Part shown: positions 14,401-26,900 of the stretch, piece by piece
How the letters are laid out: every line of letters starts with the position of its first letter
Position numbering within the stretch: the stretch's first letter is position 1
Assembly (NCBI GenBank): GCA_002633005.1
Contig: NMRA01000668.1
Location: forward strand, 1 to 64,000
Reading direction: 5' to 3'
DNA length: 64,000 nucleotides
Source: Phoronis australis
Lineage: Eukaryota; Phoronida; Phoronidae
Translations under genes and position numbers: made by a program
The notes under the pieces: generated by a model
Database searches by the model: none
What the model saw: only the letters and a program-made list of their open reading frames with translations
Told to the model about the DNA's origin: nothing

Positions 14401-17400
14401 CTGAGTGGAACGAGGGAAGTTGTGTGGTCGTCCGAGGACATGAGATGACAGAAATAGTTTTATAAAGGTATTTTTGCGAGCGACGGAAACAACTCGACAA
14501 CTCAACGCGGGCTGCAACTTAAAGCCAATGACCTTACTAAATTAGCATATAGCTTGTTTTGCTCCATATGCGTAAAATACATTACTGTTTACCCCATTTT
14601 GAGTGTTTTGTTACAACAACAACGCGAAGTCCGTTGCATCCAATCTGCAAAATTTAAGCAATTCATTCTTTGGTGGGTAATTGATCACGTTACTCGAGAC
14701 ACGTTCGCGAACGTCGTTTTTTATGGAAGTACGGTTGCGCGATAGTCCTATTCTTACACGTTGTCTTGGCGAATTCAATTAATGAAAATACTCCCGACGC
14801 CTATCCAGAATCAAGAATACATATCCTCCTCATTACGTGTGTCCTTAGTCTCGCTGACCATGGACAGACATGAAGCCATTGACTAGCCGGCTGAATGAAA
14901 TACGCCCTCTGTATTCCCTTCATTGTCTATACTCTTTTACTATTTTATCTTCTCCAATTAGTCCATTTTTAACATTCATAGCGAGAGTAAATTTAACGAC
15001 GTCGAAGCCTTTTAGTGTACTAAATTGAAAATGAATAGCAGTGCTGAACTTATTTTCATTGAATTATCCTAATTTAAGAAGCGTCTACATTTATTTTCAT
15101 TAAAATACTAGGGCCCAGCTTTCATATTATTAGAAACTGTCATAAATAAAGGAGGACCTTATAATAAACATGAGGAAGTAAGAAAAATGTCATAAACGAG
15201 TAAACAAAGTGATTAAACAAAGTACACAAGTGGTGAGAAGATTAAAGGAATCAATCCCCTGGGTCCCATCTCGATGCACCACAGCAAGATGTTTTCAAGA
15301 ATTAATGTTTCGTAAAATGCCCGGTAACTGCATGGAAGAGAAAACAAAAATACAGCACGGTGAATTTGAACTATCGCTAGCTACTGTCAAACCACTCGCC
15401 GGTCTCTAATCTTTCAGTTGTACTCGAAACGAACTCGAAATTGTATTTGTCAATTTCTCTGCTCCTTTACTCGAACTCAATATAAGTGGTCATCAGACTG
15501 TGCTCGAATACAGTTATATAGTTTATGCCCATGAGTTTCTAGTGCAAGTTTGCATTTGAAGACCCTTATATTCATGCTACAAACTCACAGCACAAATATG
15601 CAGTAGTTTAAAGGGAATAAAGTGGAGTCGCTATTTGGGACTGATTCACTGGACCCCAGCATCCGTGCCTGATGGTATCTGAAATGGGTAGCGAAAATGG
15701 GGTGGGTTGTGTTGAATGAAACTGGATTCAAGAGGGATAGGGGGTTGAAAACCAGGGACGAATGGAATTCCAGTGCATTCCAATAAACCTGCCTTATATT
15801 CCCATAGCCAAGACGCCTTTAATTGGATACACAGTCCATTCAGGGTAGTTTTTATGACGATGCGTTCCACCTCTCGTAAAACATTCACATTTTTTTAAAT
15901 CAACGAACAGCACTTAGTTAAGACATATTCAGCCTACACCGGCAGCTAAAAGTGGCCAATTTCAAAGTAAATAACATAAGGACGCCTTATATTCTGACTT
16001 GATGTTTTAAGACCCGTGTCAAAACAAAAATCTAAAGAAACGACATCGTCACTGAGTGTGACGGGTTTTCCAACGTACTACATACTACCGAAGTACCGAC
16101 CGATGTAAGACTTAATGTGCTTTTAAAAGAACACTTCCTTCGACACTTCTTAAGGGAAATTATCAAGCGGGGTTACCAAACCCATACAATTAATATTTAT
16201 TATGCACTGAAGTCCATATCATGATTACATAATATAAATTATTGCCCAACGATGACCAGATTGTTAACTGTTGTATGGAATCACTGTATGGAAGTATTTT
16301 AGATAAGTAATAGCGAATTAATAAAAACAATGAATAAATAAATAAAAATAAATAATAATAAATACAGAACGATAAAACAATTGTATGATAATATAACAAT
16401 AATAAAATTAGTAAATAAAATATAGTAATAGTAAATATTATAATCTTTTAGATCTGAATGTATTAAGATTGCAGAAAGAAATGAAAGAAAGTAATTAATG
16501 GGCATAGAATAAACTAACCAATAGTTCCCTAACTCATGCAAACAATTAACGATTATTTTCTATATAAGCGACCAAAGGCAGGGAACAGTAAAGACATTAA
16601 AAGGGGACTGTAGTCAAAATAATGTTGCAGTTAATCGGTTCTAACATACAAATAAAACTCACATTTGCCTGACTTGCGTGCCAAACTAAAGCCAATTCGA
16701 ATTCATGGTCAAAACACTGAATTCTGAAAGCGATCGCTGATTGGCTGATGTGTCAGTGACGTGAACGGCGGGGTATCGGCTGTTTTACACATTCATTGCT
16801 TATGTCATATTTGAAGAGTTTACATCGTAATTTATCATTGTATCAATCGTCCTTATTTTTTTATTTTTTATTGTTTGCCACAGTGCTGTAAAAGGTTCGC
16901 TCTGCCTTTTTGTATGGCACCTGGTTTCTCAAACTCTTCGAAAAAGGCGTCTTCTAAAGGGATGGTAATCACATACCATCGCCGGGTTACCCAAGCCTTG
17001 GCCCAAAGCTCAGTGTAGATATGGGCCTACAGGTTTTAGCCGATATGGGTAAAAAATGTACAAATAAAATCTGACTCAAATAAATGTCCTTAAAACTAAG
17101 TCATCCTTGAGTAAACCTAGGAACCAGGTTCCTAGAGTAAACTAACTTCTGTATTTACCGCTATTTANGAGACTAAGCAGCGCTCCAAGCCGGTAATTTT
17201 TTTAGCTTCTTTAGAGAATATAAGTTTAATTTTTGGTGTTGAATTATTTGTGAAATTAATCAACAATTCATAGAAAACTATCCAGAATATATTCAGAATA
17301 AATTACAGTTCCCTTTTAAGTTTAAATCACCCGGTCCATCACTGGTTGACTGGCAGCAGTTTCACACAAAAACATTCTTTGTTTCAATCGTGAACATCAT

Positions 17401-17829
17401 CTATTTTAATCAGTGGGGAAGTAAAAAAGTCAGGAATTTTCAATTAACTGTTGCTGCAGAAGCAGGTATTGCAAAAAGCACCGTTGCTTTTTACCGACTG
17501 GTGCCGTCATATCTTGCCATATTTCTTTATTGCACACACGTCCGCTAGAGCCAGAGGTCAGAGTTCAACGATGGAGAGAGACCGAGCTTCATTTATTTCA
17601 TTGGAGAGACCCCTGTTGGAGACTGTCTCACGTGGTGTTTTAAACTCTCTAATTAATGACAAGAAAAAAATATATTCAGTAAGCCACACATTGACTCTAT
17701 TAGTCTTGTCATTCTTAATTTTTCATTGTTCTCTTTTGCACTATGAGTTTAACTTAGTAACGCAATGACTGTACTTTGTAATGTAATAGATTAGGCGAGA
17801 GTAAATAAGAGCTTCCGCCCCCTTCAAAC
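8464..17829. other. No gene seen upstream of PXK
   Basis: AT-rich sequence with scattered ATT/CAT microsatellites (around 10306-10345 and 16310-16440) and one N. Part of it must hold the PXK promoter and any non-coding 5' exon, but no core promoter can be identified. Confidence 0.55.
17168..17168. other. Assembly gap (single N)
   Basis: An isolated N in AT-rich sequence 660 bp upstream of PXK. No repeated sequence is seen across it. Confidence 0.7.
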
Positions 17830-17931
17830 ATGGCTGTTTTTGAGAAAAACAAATCGTCCAAAGTCTTGTTAGACGACACTGTACCGCTGTCGTGTTTTAT
17901 AGAAACGTCACAGAATGTCAAAGATCACGTT
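17830..17931 (+). CDS. PXK: PXK coding exon 1 (residues 1-34)
   Basis: Starts at an ATG in good context (aacATGG). The conserved KVLLDDTVPL block lies at 11-20. Donor gtaagt at 17932, phase 0. Confidence 0.9.
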
Positions 17932-20900
17932 GTAAGTTTCAGAAGCTATTCATTTATTATTGACGATCTTAGTTATTATCAATTAATTAGTAGACACTTT
18001 TCATGTTTGTATTTTCCAGGAAATTATTGCCAACCACCTGGCCTACGGCTACGTCAGTGCATGTTTTCGCTAGGCCTATTAATCAGAGACTTGTGTTGTC
18101 AAGTAACTGTCACAAAAGACATTTTGAGTGTTCCTAACTTCTATCCTATAACATCGAATGAAGCATGCATACAGACTATAGTATGAACTGAGTTATAATA
18201 AACTCACACCATGACTCTGGAGCCAAGAAACAGGATTTCAACATATCCGTGACCATGAATCTTTTGAGGTTCCGTCACCAGGTACCATTTTTAGGAAGTT
18301 TCATGAAATCACGATTATTTCATGAAAAAAAGGCCAAGGGATTCAAATCTCCAGATATCCTCCCATGCTACTTTTTGCAAACTGTATGAACCACCAGGTC
18401 ACATGCTCTGCTCTTTAGCCTCATGTTGTGGCCTAATACGCGTGACGTCAATTGATCAACTTGTGGTGATACATGCGGCAAAAAAGTTAACAACATCCAA
18501 AAAATGAAGTTTGAATTCTTTGCCAAAGTTATCTTAATTTCATAGACATGTTTCATTGAGGATAGGCGTAGAACTAGAGATGATCGCTGAAGAAAGTAAA
18601 CATGTTATTTTTAACTGTAAAATGTATTTTTTGACGAGGTGAAAACCTCATATTCGGTGACTATGTTTAGTACATATAGGGAGGGCTCTAGCCTCTCCCC
18701 GGTCACCTGGGGGATAGGAGTTGCCAAGTGATTTCATTGCTTAGTGAGTATCCTTTGCTGCTACTTTTTGCAATAAATATCATTCACACCTATTTTGATT
18801 TTCATGAGTTCAACTATGCCAATTTGTCCTGTTGAACAAGCAGCCTTGCCCTGATTTTGTCCGGACCTACAAAGTGGCTGTTGTGTGCTGTCGGACTATC
18901 GTTAATGTTGAGCTCTGTATGTAATAGCAAGTTCGCATAATTTGACACGGATTGCAATTCAGTTCTAAGACTGTTTTTCAATAAAGAAATCTGGTTCACA
19001 AAATAGATGACCCCTGTAAGTGACTTTTATCACAATTTCTTTTCAACGGGTTTGAGCTTTCAATGACTGGCAAAACCTGATTTGTCTTTTCTTTCACTGT
19101 GTTCAGGAAATGGGTTCTGAATAGAAGTACCAAAGGGGTCTAAGACAGTCTTTGAGGAAATTTGTTACACAACAATGTCCGATTCAAGTGCTTTCTGGCA
19201 TTGATAGCTTTTATTGCCCTTCAGAATGTCCAGTGCTATGCCAGAGCATTGCACATTCCAATTTGCACAACCCATTACATCCGGCTCAAACTAACAAACA
19301 CAGCTGAAAGTCCATCTGCAGTTAAACTGTAGTTTACTTTCTTAGTTTCTGCTGTGACTTTGTGCAAAGACATCTAAAAAGCATGGTTGGTCTTGAAATG
19401 AGTAAGAAACAAATATTCAATGTTTATTTTGTTGTTGTTGTACACAAGACCTCTGGCCCATATACACAATCTTATACATTACAAAATGTACATGTCTACA
19501 TCATCTCTTCTATCAGGTGCTAGCAAGAGGACAGGATCATTCCTTACCACCCCCCCCCCCAATGCGCCAGTGTCTTTATTCTGTTACTGCTACACAACAA
19601 TTTTCCAGCTGTTGTTTAGTTAGGTGGACATAAAAATCTTCCTTATTTCATTAGATGTTACTTCATTTCCTCTTCTAAAATCTATCCGATTTGTCTGTTG
19701 GCTTTGCTTGCCTCTCTCCAAAAAAAATTCATCAACTTCATGACTTTCTCAAATTTCCTGTTTCTAGGAATATACAATTAGAGTTCAAAGAGGACTTGTC
19801 CCGTCCGCAGAATCACAGTGGTTATTGCAGAAAAGGTATTCAGATTTTGCCCTCCTGGATGCCAACCTCAAGATTGCCGGCTATGATCTTCAACTTCCAC
19901 CAAAGAAGGTGTTTGGAAATTTCGATAGAGAATTTGTTGCTGAACGAAAACAGGCTTTACAGGTAACAACAATTCGGGGCGTGATCGATGTAGCTCGTGG
20001 CAAGCATGAACAAGCTGTGTGTGTTGTGCTATCATTGACTTGAAATCATTCCTGCATTGAATTGATCTGAACAGGCCATGCATTGATTAAATGGTGATAG
20101 AACTCTCCTTTGTCCTGGAGATAAGAAAGCGCGTCATCTCGTTTTGGAAATGGGGCACATTTTCACATCTCTCATTGATGTTGGGTATTTGTCTCGAGTT
20201 AATGAAACTTTCTCACTTCGGAGTTGCAGCCAACAGCACAACAGTAATACTTAATTAGCATTGGAAGGATAAATAAGAGTAACGCAACCGAGAAAACTTT
20301 TATAAAGAATCAGGTAGCAACAAATAACATGTGAAACCCCAATGGCGCGAAAATGAGGCAGCAAATGTGCCTGAGAGATGTTTGTAACATTGTGGGTAAA
20401 TACAGTGAGATTCAAGTCTCGCCTTGTAGTTCGGGAAGGCCCTATTTGTGTAAGGTGTCTGTACAGTTCCTGATTGTATTGATTTCCTTATTGTGGAAGT
20501 TACGTGGATTGGTTTGCTAAATAGGTCTCGTATGATTAATTTCACATTTAAAAAAGATTGCGTACAAAAAATAAAACACTGCATACTTCTTTATTTATTA
20601 CTTCGTACATAATTACGATTAAATAATTCATTTAGTTAGCGGACAATCGGTCTGGCAGTTAAAATTCTATCTTTCCAAATTTCTCCACAAAAATAAAATT
20701 AAAGAAATTTTAGTCTAATTTTAGCTTTGTTTGTGCCTTGTAGATGTCATAAAACTACTTTAAATGGTAAAGTATCCATCACTTGCACATGGTAATCATC
20801 TCTAGGTACATGCATAATGACAATTGGCCGTACATCTACTACAAAAGAATGTTCACCAGCATAGTATAGGTGCATAGTTCGCTTACTGGTATCAAAGTGT

Positions 20901-23900
20901 TGCTATTGAGAGGCAGACATCGATGTTGAATTACAAGTAAAAGTCATCTATTGAGGGGATACAATCTGTTCCCTGATAGGAGGGCTAGCCTCCTTGCTCA
21001 TTTCCTAGGCATTTTTTGGCCAATCATGAGACAGAATAGTTTGGATCCTTTACTCACTTCTAGGAACAAAACTTGTCGGGTGTAATGTACTGGCAGTTAT
21101 TTTTTGTCTCCATAAAAATATAAGTGACCTTAAAATCAAATTTAGTGAGCTATGAGGTATATTTTCCCAAGCCTTGAAGTGCTTTACATTATCAAACAAT
21201 GCTAAGGATTGCAGAGAAACTGTAGAAAGCTAATTATTTGATAAGCACCTATTAAAGTTACCCGTTATTGATTTCCAGTGTTTAGCATTACCCCATTCTT
21301 CAAATGAATGCACTATTGTGTTGCAAGTTTTGATGTATAGTAATGTTATTCTTCTGATTTTACATTTTAGGCCTTCATCAATGGAATATTGAACAATCTC
21401 ATGTTGGCTTCATCAATTTATACAAAAAGGTTTCTTGACAGCGTCAATTATGCTGCTAACTTACAAGGTATCGATTTATATTTCACTGAGAAGGAATTGA
21501 ACATTAGTGTATTGCACTGGCGCCATTTTAAGTTTACGTTTCTATCATAGTACGCTATTTTTTCAGCCATAAAATCTTTTGCAGCTGCAGTACCTTGTTC
21601 TTTTCAGTGTATTTTAAATGTGATTTTTAGTTTTAATCTGCACTCAAACTTTGAACATGCAAATGCGGCCTGCTGGGTCCAAGCATGACAAAAAGCCTGG
21701 TTTTCAGTAAATCTCCCAACAGTTGTCAGTAAGAATAAGGTAGAAACCAACTTTTTCCACAGAAACGTTCCCCTGTCCCTGACAATTTCATTTCCGTCTC
21801 TTTTCAGAAATAGCTCTTCAGCAAGTGTCCATGTTCTTTCGTTCTGAGACCCAGTGGGAGGTCATAGAGTCCTTGCCAGACATTGGTTGGAGACTACGCA
21901 AAAGTTATTTTCTTGTTCGTTCCAAACACGAGCCAAAAACAAAATACGTGCTGTCGTGGGTAGGTGATTTAAGAACTGATGTGTATATTGTGAAGTACCA
22001 TCATGATTTTTCGCAAATGTTGAGTCTTAGCATTGGTATCAAGTTAATGAATGTTTAAATCAAAAGTACGTTTTACTATGAATTGTTTTTCAACAGAGTG
22101 ATTTTGGCCCAGACAAGTTCATACCTGATAAAGACCTGAGTGCCATTATGAAGCTTATTCCGTCTTTCCAGGTAAGTTTGAATGAAATTATTTTAATGGC
22201 TTTTAATATAAATTATTCAAAATCAATTAGACTTCCACAGAACTCTACCAGACTCTGCTAAACTTGGATAAGATAAACAGCTTGTCAAAATTATTTGTCA
22301 GTTACTTTTGTCGTAATGAAATGACATTTTTTGTCGAACTTCGTTGTCTGTGTTTAATAAGACTTTAGTACTACACCTAGTTGCTAATTGTTTGTTTAAT
22401 GCAGCAGACTTGCCCGGTAACTTGTCATGATTTTAACAGCATTGACGAAGCAAAACCTCGAGCTTCTGTCACTAGACGTTTTGTCGAAATTGAAGATTTT
22501 GTGGAAAATAATATGATATTTAGTCGCTGTTTTGTGTGCCGAAACGTCAAATCTCGAAGTTATTCAGTTCATTTCTAAGACTACCTGCAGTGCATACCAT
22601 AGGTTGGAGAGCCAGAGTATTTTTTGACAGCTACCAATTGAATTCTACTGTGATTATGTCAGAAAAATTATTAATCTATTAAGTTTAACTCTAGAAATAA
22701 AATTGCAAGTGAATAAGCGGATGAAGTCATATTTACCCTACTTAAATGAGGTCAAGACGTTTCGTTGACTTTACTTTTTCATCAGTGAAAACCACACTAT
22801 GACAAGGTGAACACTGTAGAACGATACAGCATTAGAATAGCAGTCACAAAATGAAAACGGACAGGAAACAGAAGCTTAAGGTTAGCATTTTCAGGCTACG
22901 TGTCATGCTGTTTAGTCAGCCCGCCAGGTGGATCTTTGTGCATTATAGTTTTATTATATTTTTTTTAATGTCTTGAAGCAACACCACCTCCTTTTAATGT
23001 TCAGTTTGAGTGTCCTGTTTCCGTTTTAATGTAGTTCATTTTGAATTACGTGTCTTCATTGTAGCATGACCATCTTTACCCGACTGTGTTAGGCTATTCC
23101 AATGAAGTGGGTGGCCTCACTATCAGGCCTTACATCGAGAGAGGGTCGCTAAGAGATTACATAAATAAGGTGAGTGATGGAACTTACTGTCAATAGTGTA
23201 TTGACACTCTGTTGAAGTGTGCTGTTGTTGATAGTTCAAAAGTTTTCAAAAATCTGTTCGTGTGGTTTGACATATGTTGTGAAAGTGCATTGTTTTCTAA
23301 AGTTTTTCATGGTTTTTATGTTGATTTAATGAATTCGATATCTGCTTTCTCTGAAGATAGTAGAGATGATTAGGTATTATATGGATGTAAGATTAAATGC
23401 GATTTTCTTCTTCTGTGTGTTAGGCAAAGCCAAGGAACTATTATTTAAAAAAGTATGGAAAACCTGATGTTAAAAAGACGACACGACTCGGTTTAGGAGA
23501 CATTAAATCCTTGGGGGCGCAGGTCCTAGAGACACTCAAATACCTCCATGAAAAGGGCATTCCGTACGGTACGTTCTGCTTATTTCATCCTTTCTTATTC
23601 GTCCACATGTAAAGTTGTGGCTGCATACTGCTTCCGTTCCTGTCCAGGCATCTGGTGTCTTGCTGCTTTATCTCCAAAATTACTCGGCGGATCTTCATGA
23701 AAGTTTGGAGATGCTTTCCTATGGTGCTGAAGACGAATGATGATTTTTGGACAGATCTGACTACCGCCATGCCCCCAGTGGCAATTTTAATTACTAACGT
23801 GACTGGATCACGCACAGGGTGAAAAAACAGCAGCAGCGTTAAAATTGGAACTTTATTTTTACATCAGACCTCAGTATAAGTCTAGATGAAGAAGAAGAAG

Positions 23901-26900
23901 AAGAAGTTCAATCTGAAAACAAACCAAAAATCACCATAAATACAAGAAGTAATAATCTCTGCATGACACAGCAAATAAACCAACGTAAGTAAGTAATATC
24001 CAAAACCTGTCATGAAAACCCTAAGCACAATTCAAACTCATATATCAAAGCCACAAACCCGCTAATCAAAAACCGGATGTAAATAAACAAACCACAGCGC
24101 CACACGGTGAACGGAAATAAACGTACTGCTAAGAGCGCCAACTGTCGAAAGAAATCTAAACTACACCTCTGAAAACACGTGTCTCTGAAACGAGAACCTT
24201 CACTGCCAAAGAATTACCCCTATTTTAAATATAAGAAGTCAGAAATTACAATATTACCTACACTGGAATACAACTAATAAGTCAACAAAAAAAACTTACT
24301 TTCTTGAACGCTGTAACACATATTTCAATTGANAGTTCATTTTGAATTACGTGTCTTCATTGTAGCATGACCATCTTTACCCGACTGTGTTAGGCTATTC
24401 CAATGAAGTGGGTGGCCTCACTATCAGGCCTTACATCGAGAGAGGGTCGCTAAGAGATTACATAAATAAGGTGAGTGATGGAACACTGTTTTGGCAGTAC
24501 TCAATAGGGTATTGACACTCAGTTGAAGTGTGCTGTTGTTGATAGTTCGAAAGTTTTCAAAAATCTGTTCGTGTGGTTTGACATATGTTGTGAAATGCAT
24601 TGTTTTCTAATGTTTTTCATGGTTTTTATGTTGATTTAATGAGTTCGATATCTGCATTCCCTGAAGATAGTAGTGATGATTAGGAATTATATTGATGTAA
24701 GATTAATGTGATTTTCTTCTTCTGTGTGTTAGGCAAAGCCAAGGAACTATTATTTAAAAAAGTATGGAAAACCTGATGTTAAAAAGACGACACGACTCAG
24801 TTTAGGAGACATTAAGTCCTTGGGGGTGCAGGTCTTAGAGACACTCAAATACCTCCATGAAAAGGGCATTCCATACGGTACGTTCTGCTTATTTCATCCT
24901 TTCTTATGCGTCCACATGTACAGTTGTGGCTGCATACTGCTTCCGTTCCTGTCCAGGCATCTGTTTTCTTGCTGCTTTATCTCCAAAATTACTCGACGGA
25001 TCTTCATGAAAGTTTGGAGATGCTTTCTTATGGTGCTGAAGATGAATGATGATTTTTGGACACATCTGACTACCGCCATGCCCCCAGTGGCAATTTTTAA
25101 TTACTAACGTTACTGTTTGCTTGGAGTTCTGTAATGGATTTTCATAAAATTGGGCCAATAAGTTTCTTTGAAGGAGATCCTGTGGCTGTCGCATTTAAAA
25201 CATTCTGCGTCACCTATTGGCCTCGTTTTTATTAACGCAAACCACTTGAAGGATCATAACAATTATGGACAGCTGTGCTCCTGTTGGGAAGACCAAGTCA
25301 TACGGCTGTGATTTTCAGACGAATACGACTATTTTGACACCATCTAGTGGCAATTTTTGTGTCTGTTTTTTCTTTAATCCCTCACAGGATCTCTGAGAAT
25401 GTTGGCACTTGTATTTCTATATGTGATAATGGAGGTCTACTACATTAGGACATAGATGACAGCTGGTGTGATCTGCCCCTCTTACTATATCTTCAGAGTT
25501 TCTTCACAGATTTTCATGTTTTGTCTGTGGCACATAGGTTTCTATTAAAGAGATGACGTTGCCTTAACGTCTTTTCATTTAATAGATAGATTCAACATAT
25601 TCTGCATCACCTGTGGGCAATTTGAATTATTTTTCCGGATGAGTCTATTCTTGGCATCAGCCATTCTGTTCACCAAACCCCTCGAAGGATCATTATGAAA
25701 TGAGGCTTATTATGTGTTTATAGTGTGAAGACCAGGGCTGACGTCGATGTTCTGATTGGTATGACTACTTTGGCACCCCTTAGTGGTATTTTTTGTGTCT
25801 ACAACTGAATCTCCTTGAATCTTTGCTAGATTTTTGTGAATTTTTGTGATAATAAATAACTATGACTTTTGGACGGATCTAATTCCATTGTTTCGTGTGC
25901 TTCTGTGTCTTTGAAGTTCTCAGATGTTTTAACATGAAGTTTGGTGACTAGTAGGCTTCTGTTATGGAAACAACAGTAAAAGATGTTCCATTTTCAGACA
26001 GATTCAACAAATTCTGCGACACCTATTGGCAGTTTTATTGTTTATTTTATCCATAACTCATTTTTGTTTGGATTTGATGGATTTTTGCACCACTTAGTGG
26101 GTGTTTTTATTTTTTTGGGAGCATTTTTTGTTCCTGATAAGAAGACCTTTATTTGCAGAGACAGATTTGTCAACTGTGGTGCCTCCTGGTGGCAATATTA
26201 GTCTGTTTTGCTTCCCCGGCTTTATCTCCTTAAGTCCTTTGAAGGATCTTTGCGAAATTTTGCAAGGATTTGTTTTATGTTTTAAATAAATGTAACTATG
26301 TCTGCCTGCGATTTTTGGACGCTTCTGACTAACGCTGTAATGTGTCAATTTTAGTTTACACATTACGATTGCATAATTCTGTATATTTAGAGCTCTTTAA
26401 CATCTTTTGTTGAAATGTTTCTGTTATGATGGCGTTAGCATCTATCCATTTTCGGATGACTTTGACAAGTTGTGCACCACCTAGTGTCCATTTTTGACTA
26501 TTAACACCTCGAGAAGCACACTGTTTCCATTGCTTTTGTGGGTGCATTTCAACGCTGTGCATTGCTCTTGTTTAACTTTTGCATCTTTGTCTGCAATGAA
26601 AGATGGCAGCTTTGAATTTATGACGGTGTTTCCATTACGCCATCTAGTGGCCATGTTTGTGATACACCCCCAGAAGCATACTGTTTGCTTTTCAGTCAGG
26701 TGCACATTTCAGTGCTTTGCATTGCTCTTGTTAAATTATTTGTAACAGGGTGGTGTTGTAACTCAATATCTGGTTAACAAGTGAACTTTCTTTTTTCGTT
26801 GACCATGGTGTACTTATTTAATCTCGTTATAGTTGATTTCATTTTCATTCAATGAATTGTACATTCTCAATAATGTGATACAAGTGTGAATCAATGCACA

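Noticed and set aside
15646-15888. 80-codon minus-strand frame with a Pro/Phe-rich product
   Set aside because: The product looks structured but matches no family I know, and no flanking exon was found; possibly a repeat.
23065-24877. True tandem duplication of PXK exons
   Set aside because: The second copy begins at an assembly N and would duplicate part of a single kinase-like fold; unmerged alleles explain it better.
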